A stretch of DNA of 49,889 bases from an uncultured Flavobacteriales bacterium (GCA_903860985.1 CAIOSO010000020.1:1-49889), one strand, 5' to 3'; shown: positions 8,257 to 17,552, counted from the stretch's first letter. Program-made: numbers and translations. The notes: a model not told the origin generated them from the sequence alone.

Positions 8257-9279
8257 TCACTCTGAAATCATTCCAATCTTCTCGCAGGTAAAATCAATAT
8301 CCTCCGAAGAAACATCTAAATGTGTCACCAATCGCAGCATTCCCGGTCCAAAAGCCATGGCGAGAATCCCGAAGGACATAAACTGTGCCAGGATCTCATC
8401 CCGTTTGGCGGCATTTTTTAACTGAACGACAACGATATTCGTTTCAACGCCAAGAACGTCTTCCACCCAATCTTGTTTTAAAAAGGTTGCTTCGAGTAGC
8501 TTCGCATGACGATGGTCTTCTGTTAATCGTTCCCGATTGTTCTTTAAGGCGAAAAGTCCACCAGCGGCAATGATTCCAGCCTGACGCATTCCACCACCCA
8601 TTACTTTGCGCACGCGACGTGCTTTGTGGATGAACTCACGCGAGCCAACGAGCACTGATCCAACAGGAGCGCCGAGTCCCTTTGATAAACAAATACTAAT
8701 GGAATCAAAAGCGGCTCCATAGATAGCAGGATCCATTTGATTCACTGCGAGCGCATTACAGACACGAGCACCGTCTAAATGCAATGGGAGTCCAAGCGAA
8801 TCGCAAAGAGCTCTAATTTCAAGTATTTTATCAAAGGAATAAACAGCTCCACCGCCACGATTTGCGGTATCCTCCAAGGAAACCAGTTGCGTTAAGGGAA
8901 AATGCACATCTAGGGGTGGATTGATCCATTGTTCTATTGTTTTCGCATCAATGCGTCCACGATTGCCTTTTAATAAACGAACGGAAGCACCACTATTTTT
9001 TGCAATTCCGCCACCTTCATATTTATAGATGTGACTTTCTTCGTGACAAATAACCTCTCCACCTGGTTGTACATGTACATTTATCGCAATTTGATTGGTC
9101 TGCGTTCCTGAAGAACAGAAAAGTCCGGCTTCTTTGCCAAACAACTGTGCTGCATACGTTTCCAGTGCCATAATACTTGGATCTTCTCCAAAAACATCGT
9201 CTCCAACAGGGGCTGCAAACATAGCATCCTTCATGGCTGCACTTGGTTTTGTTACGGTATCGCTTCGAAAGTCAATCAT
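8257..9279 (-). CDS. ltaE: Low-specificity L-threonine aldolase
   Basis: PLP enzyme splitting L-threonine/allo-threonine to glycine and acetaldehyde. The 340-residue protein begins with the family signature MIDFRSDTVTKPS. It has DGARV (169-173), which positions PLP, and the PLP-binding Lys200 in ICLSKGLGAPVGS. I chose the ATG at 9279 over the in-frame TTG 18 nt upstream because the family starts at this motif. It is divergent from the TauE gene with only 29 nt between starts. A TATTTTTG element lies 15 nt before the ATG. The glycine produced could feed glycine-lipid synthesis encoded further on, but that is inference. Confidence 0.92.
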   Translation of the reverse strand: MIDFRSDTVTKPSAAMKDAMFAAPVGDDVFGEDPSIMALETYAAQLFGKEAGLFCSSGTQTNQIAINVHVQPGGEVICHEESHIYKYEGGGIAKNSGASVRLLKGNRGRIDAKTIEQWINPPLDVHFPLTQLVSLEDTANRGGGAVYSFDKILEIRALCDSLGLPLHLDGARVCNALAVNQMDPAIYGAAFDSISICLSKGLGAPVGSVLVGSREFIHKARRVRKVMGGGMRQAGIIAAGGLFALKNNRERLTEDHRHAKLLEATFLKQDWVEDVLGVETNIVVVQLKNAAKRDEILAQFMSFGILAMAFGPGMLRLVTHLDVSSEDIDFTCEKIGMISE

Positions 9280-9294
9280 TCCTATTATTTTTAA

Positions 9295-9302
9295 CAAAAA
9301 TA
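9295..9302 (-). promoter_or_regulatory. -7 promoter element before ltaE
   Basis: The minus strand reads TATTTTTG, an exact TAnnTTTG match, inside the 29-nt gap between divergent ltaE and the TauE gene. The promoter must extend into the neighbouring coding sequence. Confidence 0.4.
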
Positions 9303-9308
9303 ATCAAA

Positions 9309-10076
9309 ATGGAAAGTGAAATCAGTATTGCCATCGTTTGTTTACTCGGATCTTTTGCGACCTTCTTTTCGGGCTTCGGGCTCGGGACGATTTTACTTCC
9401 CGTTTTCAGCCTGTATTTCCCGTTAGAACTCGCTGTTTTGGCTACAGCACTTGTTCATTTTGCGAACAATATCTTCAAAATGTCTTTGATGTCGAAACAC
9501 CTAGATTTCTCCCTCTTTAAGCAATTTGGAATTCCTGCCTTGATTGGTGCGGTATTGGGAGCGAGCTTATTGACATGGGTTGGACACGCCGGGATTTTTT
9601 ACACATCGCCGATTTGGGAGGGAAAAGACATCAGTTATCTGTCTTTTTTTATTGGAGTACTCATGCTTATCTTCGTTGTCTTTGAATGGAAGTCCATTCG
9701 CTTCCCGTTTTCCCATTCTAGGTATTTTTTACCGTTAGGTGGACTCTTAAGTGGGTTTTTCGGAGGTTTTTCAGGACATCAAGGTGCATTACGTTCTGCT
9801 TTCTTGTCCAAAGTAACGATAGATAAGCAGCTTTTTGTTGCGACGAGTGTACTGATTTCCTTGTGCATCGATGTTTCGAGAATTTCTATTTACTCGAGCA
9901 CTACGGATTGGAAGCAGTTAAATTTAACCTATTTAATTCTTGGAGCCATTTCAGCTTTTATTGGATCCATATTGGGAAAAAGGTACTTAAATAAAGTATC
10001 TTATGGATTTGTCAAGTGGATGGTTGCTGTGTTCTTAAGCGGAATGAGTGTGTTGATCTTACTAGGTGGGATTTAA
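9309..10076 (+). CDS. TauE/SafE family sulfite/organosulfonate permease
   Basis: Integral membrane protein (255 residues, about 7-8 hydrophobic segments) of the TauE/SafE (DUF81) family. It has the two typical Gly-rich repeat halves: SGFGLGTILLPVFSLYFPLE near the N-terminus, and LLSGFFGGFSGHQGALRSAF in the middle. Relatives export sulfite, sulfoacetate or other anions. The substrate here is unknown. ATG 9309 is the first start not overlapping ltaE. The stop codon overlaps that of the convergent MORN-like gene by 4 nt (TTAA) and no terminator is visible. A second, dissimilar family member lies at 36581-37390. Confidence 0.85.
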   Translation: MESEISIAIVCLLGSFATFFSGFGLGTILLPVFSLYFPLELAVLATALVHFANNIFKMSLMSKHLDFSLFKQFGIPALIGAVLGASLLTWVGHAGIFYTSPIWEGKDISYLSFFIGVLMLIFVVFEWKSIRFPFSHSRYFLPLGGLLSGFFGGFSGHQGALRSAFLSKVTIDKQLFVATSVLISLCIDVSRISIYSSTTDWKQLNLTYLILGAISAFIGSILGKRYLNKVSYGFVKWMVAVFLSGMSVLILLGGI

Positions 10077-11044
10077 TGGTCATCTATTTTTTCATCGGAA
10101 ATTTCAGCGGCTTTTTTCGGGTCTCCTTTTTTAGGTTTTTCCAGTTTTTTGTAGAGTTCTGTTTTCACGCCAAATTGGTCAATGCTGAATTCTTCGAGTT
10201 TTTCACCTTTACTGGAGAACGTGGCTTGATACTTTAGTTTGCCGTCAGGATAGTATTCAACGTGTTTTCCATCGGGTATATTATTCTTGAAAAAGGATTG
10301 TTGTAAGATCATACCTTTCTCATCGACGGTTTTAAATTCACCATTTTTTAATCCATTGGACCAATTTTCAACATGGGCTTCTTTGCCACTTTCATAGTAA
10401 TAGGTCCATTTGCCATCTTTCTTCCCTTGTTTATAACTGAGGCGCATTTCTACTTTTCCAGAATCGGTATAGGTGATGTGTGGTCCATCTTGAAGTCCTG
10501 CCTTGTAGTAAACCATTTTGCCGAGTTTCGAGTCCAGGTAATAGAACTTTTGGACTCCATCCATCAAATTGTTTTTGTAGGTGTGAAGTTCAATAGTATC
10601 ATTGGCCTCGTTGTCATCGAAAAGAATATACGTTCCTTGCAAGAGATTATTGACGTGATTAATTTCTCGTTCCTTGCGTCCAGACTCAAAATAAACCGTG
10701 CTTTTCCCATTTAGTTTCCCTATGGAATAAGCTTGTATGGATTGACGGCAGCCATTTTGGAAATAGGAGGTGTCAATACCATCGCGATAACCATTGACTA
10801 TGTTTAGTGATTCTTCTAAATTTCCATTTTGATGACAGGTGACACAGGTTCCGTTGTAGGGTGTGGAGAAATCCCTTTTCATCACATACATGTTGCGTTG
10901 GTCATCGTATGACAAGAGGTTGTAACAGTTTTTAAGGTTACGGTAATCACATTTACGTATGCTAGTCCCGCATGGACTTTCCTCCTGTGAAAAACAGGTG
11001 CTGAAAAAGCCCAGTAAAATAACGAAAAGCATGCAGTGCTTCAT
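10073..11044 (-). CDS. Secreted MORN-like (YwqK-type) repeat protein
   Basis: A 323-residue exported protein (signal peptide 1-19, FFSTCFSQ). At least eight MORN_2/YwqK-like units of about 23 residues follow, with the pattern nG...G.w.yYy.sGk (e.g. KQGKKDGKWTYYYESGKEAHVENWSNGLKNG). The C-terminal tail (290-323) is charged. Such repeats are frequent and uncharacterised in Bacteroidota. A single CVTCH motif (a heme-binding pattern) occurs in the first unit, probably by chance. The gene runs toward the TauE gene, and their stop codons overlap. Confidence 0.75.
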   Translation of the reverse strand: MKHCMLFVILLGFFSTCFSQEESPCGTSIRKCDYRNLKNCYNLLSYDDQRNMYVMKRDFSTPYNGTCVTCHQNGNLEESLNIVNGYRDGIDTSYFQNGCRQSIQAYSIGKLNGKSTVYFESGRKEREINHVNNLLQGTYILFDDNEANDTIELHTYKNNLMDGVQKFYYLDSKLGKMVYYKAGLQDGPHITYTDSGKVEMRLSYKQGKKDGKWTYYYESGKEAHVENWSNGLKNGEFKTVDEKGMILQQSFFKNNIPDGKHVEYYPDGKLKYQATFSSKGEKLEEFSIDQFGVKTELYKKLEKPKKGDPKKAAEISDEKIDDH

Positions 11045-11072
11045 GCTAAAGAGTTTAGTATCAATCTGAAAG

Positions 11073-11465
11073 TTACGCTATTTTTTGAATCGCTTCCTTC
11101 ATTTTCTCCGGAATTTCAATCGTGCATTGTTTTTTAGAATTGAAAGCGACTAGCGTTGAGCTTCCTTTTGTCACTAAAACATCGTTCACGTGTATTTCAT
11201 AACCTAAGGTAAAACTCTTCGTTCCCATTTTGATTAATCCAACAGTTACGTATGGAATGTCATTTAAAACAATCGGTTTCAGATACTCTAATTCATTCTT
11301 TACCAAAACCACGCCTTCTTCCATCCAATTCCAATCCTTGCCAACTAGTTCTGCAAAGTAGTGCATGCGAGCGATTTCGAAATACGTCAAGTAAATGGCA
11401 TTATTTACGTGTCCGAGGATGTCTAAATCTGTTAGTCGAACGAAAATGCGCGCGGGAGAGATCAT
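11073..11465 (-). CDS. Acyl-CoA thioesterase, hot-dog fold (YbgC/FadM-like)
   Basis: A 130-residue single-domain 4HBT-family enzyme that hydrolyses acyl-CoA thioesters. The active-site segment is RLTDLDILGHVNNAIYLTYF (residues 10-29), with Asp15 as probable catalytic residue and the GHVNN turn. The remaining beta strands (VLVKNELEYLKPI, TKSFTLGYEI) fit the fold. The length is normal for the family. Its ATG overlaps the stop of the upstream dehydratase gene by 4 nt (ATGA), so the pair is co-translated. The substrate is not predictable. Confidence 0.85.
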   Translation of the reverse strand: MISPARIFVRLTDLDILGHVNNAIYLTYFEIARMHYFAELVGKDWNWMEEGVVLVKNELEYLKPIVLNDIPYVTVGLIKMGTKSFTLGYEIHVNDVLVTKGSSTLVAFNSKKQCTIEIPEKMKEAIQKIA

Positions 11466-13339
11466 TTATCGAGTTTTTGATATTCGGAATTATTGCTGAT
11501 GAATTCAGGGACAATCTTTTTCATTTGAGTAACAATTGCTTCGTTTTCCTGCTGTACAGCCAAGTTAATCAATGCTTGAATAGCCGCTAATTGTGTGTTG
11601 TTTTCGATGCGTGTCTTCGCAATAAGTATTTTCTGATGATGAGTGGGTATCGTATTTTCTTCGTTGGTAAGCAATTCTTCGTAGAGCTTTTCCCCTGGAC
11701 GCATTCCAGTGAATACTAACTCGATGTCCTTTCCAACTTCCAGTCCCGACAATTGAATCATCTTTTTCGCTAAATCGACAATTTTTACTGATTTCCCCAT
11801 TTCGAACACAAAGATTTCGCCACCTTTACCCATGGTTGCTGCTTCGAGTACCAATTGACAAGCCTCGGGAATCGTCATAAAGAAACGCGTAATACGTTCA
11901 TCGGTGATCGTCACTGGTCCACCATTTTCTATTTGCTTCTGAAAAAGTGGAATAACGGAGCCATTGGAACCAAGTACGTTTCCGAAACGCGTGGTAATAA
12001 ATTGCGTTTTCTGTTGTTCATTCATTTTTTGCACGTAGATTTCCGCAATGCGTTTGGATGCACCCATTACATTCGTTGGATTCACGGCTTTATCCGTTGA
12101 AATCATGATGAATTTTTTCACATGAACTTCCATGGAAAGGTCCGCGAGTAATTTTGTCCCACCAACATTCGTTTGAATCGCTTCTGCTGGATTCAATTCC
12201 ATCATGGGTACATGTTTGTAAGCTGCTGCGTGAAAAACAATTTCCGGTCGAAAATATTGAAACAACTTGCGCATGCGTACCTCGTTGGCAATATCTCCAA
12301 TAACGATTTCGAAGGGTAGGTTAGGGAAATGTTGGTTTAAGTCAAACTGCAAATCGTACATTGGTGATTCTGCTTGGTCCAACAAAACTATTTTTTTAGG
12401 ATGATAGCGCGCAATCTGATGAACGAGTCCACTGCCAATTGATCCGGCCGCACCGGTCACAAGAATGGTGGATGAGGTGAGTTCTTCCATTAATTCCTCA
12501 TTCGTCAATTCAATGATTTCACGTCCCAATAAATCTTCGATTCGGATTTTTTTCAATTGCCTTGAACTGAACGTTCCATTGATCCAACTTTTAGGATTGG
12601 GTACTTTTTGCACCTCCATCTTCAAGGAAATGGCTTCATCTAATACGGTCTGAAGTTTTTCTACATTCGGATTTTGAATGGCAACGATCAAGGTGTTTGC
12701 TTGAAATTCTTCTTTGAGTTTGGATAATTGTTTTGTGCTAAAGACTTTAATTCCTTCGATGCGTGAACCACTGAGTTTTTCATTGTCATCGATGAATGCA
12801 ACTCCTACTTGTTGGTTGCGTGTGTCTTTCTCTAAGGTGCGTTTTGTGATTAATCCGGATACGCCTGCACCGTAAATGATGACGGACTCCTGCTGTCCTT
12901 TGTCCTTCATCGTTTCTAAGTACAGTAATTTGATAACAAATCTTCCGCCAACAATGAACGTGACACTAGCTAAGAATTCCATGACCAATATCGACATCGG
13001 AAAAAGGAAAAATCCATCTAGTTGATAAAACCGAATGAGTCCTGCAAATAAAAAGAGCAGAGTGCAGCTTAACTCAGCGAGAAAAATTCGCTTTAGATCT
13101 TCTGTGGATGTGTACCTTACTAGTCCTTTGTGAATTTGGAATAGCGAGAACACAAAGAGTTTAACGAGAACAAAAAACCAAAGAGATTTTGAAAGAATTT
13201 CCCATTCCGATTGAATCAAAGAAAAATCCGCCTTGAGGTCAAAGCGGATTAAATAAGCAAAAGCAAGGGAAAACAGATGAATGATTAAGTCCAGAAGAAC
13301 GACCACCCATCTCGGTGTATTTTGTTTTAATTTAAGCAC
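11462..13339 (-). CDS. Membrane UDP-sugar 4,6-dehydratase (FlaA1/WbpM/CapD family)
   Basis: A 625-residue polysaccharide biosynthesis protein. Four membrane helices lie at about 12-32, 52-68, 88-105 and 112-135. A first Rossmann-like domain (VIIYGAGVSG, 153-162) and a catalytic NAD-dependent SDR domain (TGAAGSIGSG, 295-304) follow. The family catalyses 4,6-dehydration of UDP-GlcNAc-type sugars, starting synthesis of deoxy-sugars for surface glycans. The usual YxxxK is replaced by Met425-GAS-Lys429 after STDKAVNPTNV, the SMK-type triad known for long WbpM homologues. It starts with GTG, and a near-consensus -7 motif (TATCTTTA, minus strand 13343-13350) is immediately upstream. Confidence 0.88.
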   Translation of the reverse strand: MLKLKQNTPRWVVVLLDLIIHLFSLAFAYLIRFDLKADFSLIQSEWEILSKSLWFFVLVKLFVFSLFQIHKGLVRYTSTEDLKRIFLAELSCTLLFLFAGLIRFYQLDGFFLFPMSILVMEFLASVTFIVGGRFVIKLLYLETMKDKGQQESVIIYGAGVSGLITKRTLEKDTRNQQVGVAFIDDNEKLSGSRIEGIKVFSTKQLSKLKEEFQANTLIVAIQNPNVEKLQTVLDEAISLKMEVQKVPNPKSWINGTFSSRQLKKIRIEDLLGREIIELTNEELMEELTSSTILVTGAAGSIGSGLVHQIARYHPKKIVLLDQAESPMYDLQFDLNQHFPNLPFEIVIGDIANEVRMRKLFQYFRPEIVFHAAAYKHVPMMELNPAEAIQTNVGGTKLLADLSMEVHVKKFIMISTDKAVNPTNVMGASKRIAEIYVQKMNEQQKTQFITTRFGNVLGSNGSVIPLFQKQIENGGPVTITDERITRFFMTIPEACQLVLEAATMGKGGEIFVFEMGKSVKIVDLAKKMIQLSGLEVGKDIELVFTGMRPGEKLYEELLTNEENTIPTHHQKILIAKTRIENNTQLAAIQALINLAVQQENEAIVTQMKKIVPEFISNNSEYQKLDK

Positions 13340-13364
13340 ACGTAAAGATAGGAATACTTATGGA

Positions 13365-15608
13365 TTACTTCGTTCGAACCACGGTAACATTTCCATGTTT
13401 CAAGATTTCGTTACCTCCATTAGAAACAGCCTTCGCGATGTAAAAATAAACACCTTCTAGCACATCGTCTCCAGATTCATCTTTACCATCCCACATGAAT
13501 GCTGGATTGTCATACTCTCTGATCACTTGTCCCCAACGGTTAAGAATCGTACAATTGAACGTTTTAATCCCTCCAAAGAATAGCAATTGGAAATAATCGT
13601 TGTTTCCATCATTATTCGGCGTAAATACGTTTGGCACTTCAATGTCACAGAAATAAAAATCGATGCTTGCCGTATCAATAGAAACACCACACATGTTGGT
13701 AGTTGTTACAATATAGTTACCAGTTTCTGTTACACTAATTGCTGAAGTTGACTGTCCGGTTGACCAAAGGTAACTCACATTTTGAGGCTGCACCAACGCC
13801 GCGAGAACTTGCGTTTCACCGATACATAGTGTCGTATCTAAAATCGTTGTATACGGATCGGCTACAAAGGTTAATTGGAATGTTTCCGTAAAGCCACAAA
13901 CACTATCCGCTAAGGTAATGGAATAAATCCCAGCGGTATCTGCAACAATGGTCGGATTCTGTCCTGTAGCATTTGAGAAATTAACCAACGGTGAATTCGC
14001 TGTCCAATTAGATCCAGTGTATGAAAGCACACCGTTAATTTGAAGAGTAAGGTTGCAAAGAACTGTGTCTTGAAGTGGCGCAATGGGTGCTGGAATGGAA
14101 TCTACTGTAATCACAACGCTATCAACACATCCAATTTGGTCAATAACTAGCAAGGAATATACCCCGCTTTGTAAGCCGGTAAAGGTACCAGTTGGATTAT
14201 TAGAGATCAAGGCAGGTCCTTGATAAAGAACGAACTGATACGGAGTAATTCCAAGTGAAGTAGTAGAGGTGACTCCACCATCCGAAAGACTACAAAATTC
14301 TAAAGTAGAGTTAAAATTGTCAATATTTGGATTTGTAGATGGGAAGATTTCAATGGACTCCGTGTCAAAACAGCCGTTTTGATCTAAAACGTATATGGGG
14401 TAAACTCCAGGTGCTAAATTAATGAAATTGACCGAAGGAGAGAATGTAGTGCCGCTATCAATACTGTATTGGAAGATTGGTGTTCCACCAGCTATGTCAA
14501 AATCAATGACGCCATTATCCAATCCACAGGTGGTGGTGACAGAAGTTAAATTGACAATTTGCAATGAATCTACTCCATCTAATATGGCTATCATGGTATC
14601 GGAACAGTTGTTTTGATCAACCATAATAATAGTATACAAGGCTGTATCTAAATTATTAAATGTTCCAGAAGGTTGAAATGCTCCTCCAATACTGTAGGTA
14701 TAACCACCCGCTCCACCAGAAGATGCAGCTGTTAAGCTACCGTTTATACTACCACATGTAGGATTGATGGTTGTAGTTGTGTCAATTTGAGGGTAACTTA
14801 CAGATACAGTAACAGTGTCATAACATGTATTCACACTATCCGTCATCATAACGATGTAGGAAGTTGTACCTGTTGGACTTACTGGTGTTGGATCGTTTCC
14901 AGAATAAACACCTGGACCGTATGAATAATTATCGTGCAACCAAGTGATATTAAAGTTTGGTGCTGTAGTTGTAATCATAATATTATCTAATCCCCAGTGG
15001 TCAAATGCGGCACCTGATACCGCTAACTGTGTCCATCTAAACGATGTTGTCGTAGTTTGAGCGGCAGCTGGAATAGGTATGCAGTAGTTTTGCCAATTGG
15101 TTAAAACAGGATCATACCCACCATTTGGACTCCAGTATTGCATCGTTGTCCAAGAAAGTCCTGCATCTGTTGAATACTGTACATAAACACCCTCACTTGC
15201 TAAATCGGGACCTTCACATGGAGAAGCTTGAGCTTGAATCGCATAACGCATGTCAAAGCAAACTTGTCCACCAGAAGAAACATCCAACGCAATAGTCGTC
15301 ATTTCACGCGGCGCAACAGATTGATTTCCCATCCACATGAAGTCTGTTCCATCCAAAGAAGGAACACCACATGTATTGTTGGCAATCGTTACCACTTGAG
15401 AAAATTGCCATCCAACAGGTTGGCCACTATTAAAGTTTTCACCGAAGGCAACCTGACTGGTTCCACTTCCGGTAGCACTTAAAATCGTAGACCCATTACA
15501 AGGTATGATCGCGTTTTGAACACTCGCAACTACCGTACATTGGGCATGTAATGTTTGGAAAGAAGTAGCCACAAATGCAGCTGAAACAAATAAATTGGTA
15601 AATTTCAT
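13365..15608 (-). CDS. T9SS type B cargo protein with SprB-like repeats
   Basis: A 747-residue secreted surface protein. It has a signal peptide (1-22, HAQ), then a jelly-roll region ending AFDHWGLDNIMIT (about 60-220) that resembles reelin/MAM-type domains. Three SprB-like repeats of about 75 residues follow, each with Cys-Gly/N-G-...YSI...V.DQNGC. Next comes an Ig-like stretch with SYLWSTGQSTSAISVTETG, and finally the gliding-motility/T9SS type B C-terminal domain from VPNVFTPNNDGNNDYFQ to KHGNVTVVRTK (about 655-747). It would be exported by the T9SS to the cell surface. It follows the 133-residue secreted protein by 5 nt in the same operon. The ligand is unknown. Confidence 0.9.
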   Translation of the reverse strand: MKFTNLFVSAAFVATSFQTLHAQCTVVASVQNAIIPCNGSTILSATGSGTSQVAFGENFNSGQPVGWQFSQVVTIANNTCGVPSLDGTDFMWMGNQSVAPREMTTIALDVSSGGQVCFDMRYAIQAQASPCEGPDLASEGVYVQYSTDAGLSWTTMQYWSPNGGYDPVLTNWQNYCIPIPAAAQTTTTSFRWTQLAVSGAAFDHWGLDNIMITTTAPNFNITWLHDNYSYGPGVYSGNDPTPVSPTGTTSYIVMMTDSVNTCYDTVTVSVSYPQIDTTTTINPTCGSINGSLTAASSGGAGGYTYSIGGAFQPSGTFNNLDTALYTIIMVDQNNCSDTMIAILDGVDSLQIVNLTSVTTTCGLDNGVIDFDIAGGTPIFQYSIDSGTTFSPSVNFINLAPGVYPIYVLDQNGCFDTESIEIFPSTNPNIDNFNSTLEFCSLSDGGVTSTTSLGITPYQFVLYQGPALISNNPTGTFTGLQSGVYSLLVIDQIGCVDSVVITVDSIPAPIAPLQDTVLCNLTLQINGVLSYTGSNWTANSPLVNFSNATGQNPTIVADTAGIYSITLADSVCGFTETFQLTFVADPYTTILDTTLCIGETQVLAALVQPQNVSYLWSTGQSTSAISVTETGNYIVTTTNMCGVSIDTASIDFYFCDIEVPNVFTPNNDGNNDYFQLLFFGGIKTFNCTILNRWGQVIREYDNPAFMWDGKDESGDDVLEGVYFYIAKAVSNGGNEILKHGNVTVVRTK

Positions 15609-15613
15609 GGGAG

Positions 15614-16015
15614 TTATTTTACGACTACGTTCTTAATATTGAAGTCAGTTAACGTCGTTTTCGTCAAATGAGCTGGCATGTGATGAAAAATCGTTAATCC
15701 AAAATGCGTGCGATCTAAACACTCTCCAACTAATATTTCATTTGGTTGAAGGATTTGCGTGTACGTGTATTCTTCGTGGCCGCAAGTTGAACAAACACCA
15801 TCATAGAATAATTCAAAACTGTAGGTAACTGTTTTTTCAGAGTTGCTTAGATTTTCAATGGTTAATTGAATGAGGTCAGACTCGTATCCTTGAGCAGGAA
15901 TGTTGCAATTGATTTGTTTGGTGCTGATTTTAATTCCGTTTGTTTCAATGTTCTTTTGAGCATTTAATCCGAATCCTAAGAAACAAAAAGACAGAATGGT
16001 TAGGTTGAATTTCAT
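15614..16015 (-). CDS. Small secreted protein of unknown function
   Basis: I do not recognise a family. The 133 residues start with a signal peptide (1-19, GLNAQ). The mature part is mostly beta strand (YESDLIQLTIENLSNSEKTVTYSFELF) with Cys residues in CNIP, VCSTCGHEE and GECLDRTHF. It sits 5 nt upstream of the large type B cargo gene and is almost certainly co-transcribed with it, so it may assist or accompany that protein. No T9SS signal is visible. Confidence 0.65.
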   Translation of the reverse strand: MKFNLTILSFCFLGFGLNAQKNIETNGIKISTKQINCNIPAQGYESDLIQLTIENLSNSEKTVTYSFELFYDGVCSTCGHEEYTYTQILQPNEILVGECLDRTHFGLTIFHHMPAHLTKTTLTDFNIKNVVVK

Positions 16016-16104
16016 AAATTGTAACGTTAAAATTTCAAATCGTTTGACGCAACATTACATCTTTAAGTTGCATCTTTGGTAAAAATAGTAGAAAAAAATT
16101 AAAA

Positions 16105-16554
16105 ATGCTCGAAATCGAACGCAAGTATTTGTTGAAAACGATGGATTGGAAAGACGAAATCATCCAATCTATATCCAACATCAAACAAGCATATCTATTT
16201 GAAGATCATGATAAATCGGTCAGAATACGCGTCCGATCGGATGAGGCATTCCTGACGATTAAAATGGGACGAGGTTTGACGCGTAATGAATACGAATATT
16301 CAATTTCGGTCATGGATGCGGAAGAAATGATTGCAAAAGCAGAATTACGCTGTTTGGAAAAAATTCGTTACGTCGTTAATCACAAAAATAATTTATGGGA
16401 AATCGATGTGTTTCAAGGTAAATACGATGGATTGGTTCTGGCAGAGATAGAATTGGCGCGTCCGGATGAACAAGTAGACTTACCAGCGTGGATTGGCGAG
16501 GAGGTAACGGATAATCCAGCTTATTTGAATGTAGAGTTGTTTAAAAATTTATAA
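16105..16554 (+). CDS. CYTH domain protein (triphosphatase family)
   Basis: A 149-residue stand-alone CYTH/triphosphate tunnel metalloenzyme. The metal-binding ExExK signature is EIERKYL at residues 3-9. The tunnel strands carry alternating charged residues (SVRIRVRSDEAFLTIKMGRG, EYEYSISVMDAEEM, WEIDVFQGKYDGLVLAEIELARPDE). Known bacterial members of this length are tripolyphosphatases rather than adenylate cyclases. No CHAD domain is attached. Its stop overlaps the stop of the convergent 111-residue gene by 6 nt. A near-consensus -7 motif (CATCTTTG, 16071-16078) precedes it. Confidence 0.87.
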   Translation: MLEIERKYLLKTMDWKDEIIQSISNIKQAYLFEDHDKSVRIRVRSDEAFLTIKMGRGLTRNEYEYSISVMDAEEMIAKAELRCLEKIRYVVNHKNNLWEIDVFQGKYDGLVLAEIELARPDEQVDLPAWIGEEVTDNPAYLNVELFKNL

Positions 16555-16884
16555 ATCAATTCCCTCACTGATTAAATCATTGTCCAAAAGGTCAATCACC
16601 ATGATGCCCAAATGTGCCTTAAAATAATAGCGGAATTGCTCATTGTTTTTTATTATCGGCCATTTTTCTTCTTCTGAACAAATTTCGGCGCATTCTCTTT
16701 TGATGATTTTTTTCCGGTATTTCTCTAAAACCAATTCGTCCTCCCAGAATTCTTCTTCAATTAAATACACAGATGGTTCCGGGTTTTCGGTAAAATATAG
16801 TTCTTCTTTACTATGTTGGATAGCCCAAGCCTCGAAATGTTTCGTTGGGAAAATCACTATTTGTCCGCGGTTGATGATGTTCAT
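16549..16884 (-). CDS. Hypothetical cytoplasmic protein
   Basis: I do not recognise a family. From the ATG at 16884 it has 111 residues. It is acidic, with no signal peptide or membrane segment, and aromatic-rich (FPTKHFEAWAIQ, EEEFWEDELVLEKY). The start overlaps the stop of the upstream lipoprotein gene by one base (TAATG), so the two are translationally coupled. A longer in-frame reading from upstream exists but would overlap the lipoprotein gene by 45 nt. Confidence 0.55.
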   Translation of the reverse strand: MNIINRGQIVIFPTKHFEAWAIQHSKEELYFTENPEPSVYLIEEEFWEDELVLEKYRKKIIKRECAEICSEEEKWPIIKNNEQFRYYFKAHLGIMVIDLLDNDLISEGIDL

Positions 16885-17540
16885 TATGCTGGAATTAGGA
16901 TTAGTTTGTTCTTGTGGTAAGCGTACCAAAGCGCTGGTCTATTTTTCGTCTGATGACAAATGTAGCTGAATGTCACATTTTTTTCCGTTCGCATGATGTA
17001 TTGAATCCATTTCATTGGATTTATTTTATCTGTGCTTTCGATGACATGAATGCTTTGATTTGTACAGAAGAAAAGTAGGTTACTAGAGGTGAGGTTAAAA
17101 CGACTGTACATTTTTATGTCCAAATTTCGTTGACAGAATTCACGATCAAACCAATTGTAAAAGTTGTTTTTCACTACATTAGAATCGACATTCATTTGCC
17201 AAAATCGATGATGATAAAAATGGCTTTTGGAATCTGTCAGATTAAGTTGAAGGGCTTTTTTAAAAGCAAATTGATTCAAAAAGTACTTATTGGTATCTAT
17301 TTCGATGGCTATGATGCCTAATTCCACTGAATCTTGATTATAGTTTGGTAACAAGGTGTCAATGTTATTCTCAGGAGTGATGGAATCTGAATGATGGTGA
17401 TATGGTGATTTCGATCGAATACTCTCCAAATCTTTCATTTTACCAGATTTGTTTCCCGAGCATGAATCAAAAACAAAAACCAACAAAATTACACTCAGGT
17501 AATTTATCCATGTTAAAATCTGAATTTTCGGAGCTATCAT
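16884..17540 (-). CDS. Putative lipoprotein of unknown function
   Basis: A 218-residue protein. A hydrophobic segment (about 11-25) is followed by FDSC-SGN, a plausible lipobox with Cys27, so it is probably a membrane-anchored lipoprotein. A His-rich patch SPYHHHSDS lies soon after. The remainder (IGIIAIEIDTNKY..., YICHQTKNRPALWYAYHKNKL) matches no family I know. It is the first gene of a pair with the 111-residue gene and is divergent from another lipoprotein gene, with only 36 nt between start codons. Confidence 0.6.
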   Translation of the reverse strand: MIAPKIQILTWINYLSVILLVFVFDSCSGNKSGKMKDLESIRSKSPYHHHSDSITPENNIDTLLPNYNQDSVELGIIAIEIDTNKYFLNQFAFKKALQLNLTDSKSHFYHHRFWQMNVDSNVVKNNFYNWFDREFCQRNLDIKMYSRFNLTSSNLLFFCTNQSIHVIESTDKINPMKWIQYIMRTEKNVTFSYICHQTKNRPALWYAYHKNKLILIPA

Positions 17541-17552
17541 TGCGATTTTCTG

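Noticed and set aside
9069-9084. TGTACATGTACA perfect palindrome
   Set aside because: It lies inside the threonine aldolase coding region where codons explain it; there is no reason to call an operator.
10850-10864. CVTCH heme-binding motif in the MORN-like protein
   Set aside because: A single CxxCH inside a MORN-like unit, with no cytochrome fold or maturation genes nearby, is most likely chance.
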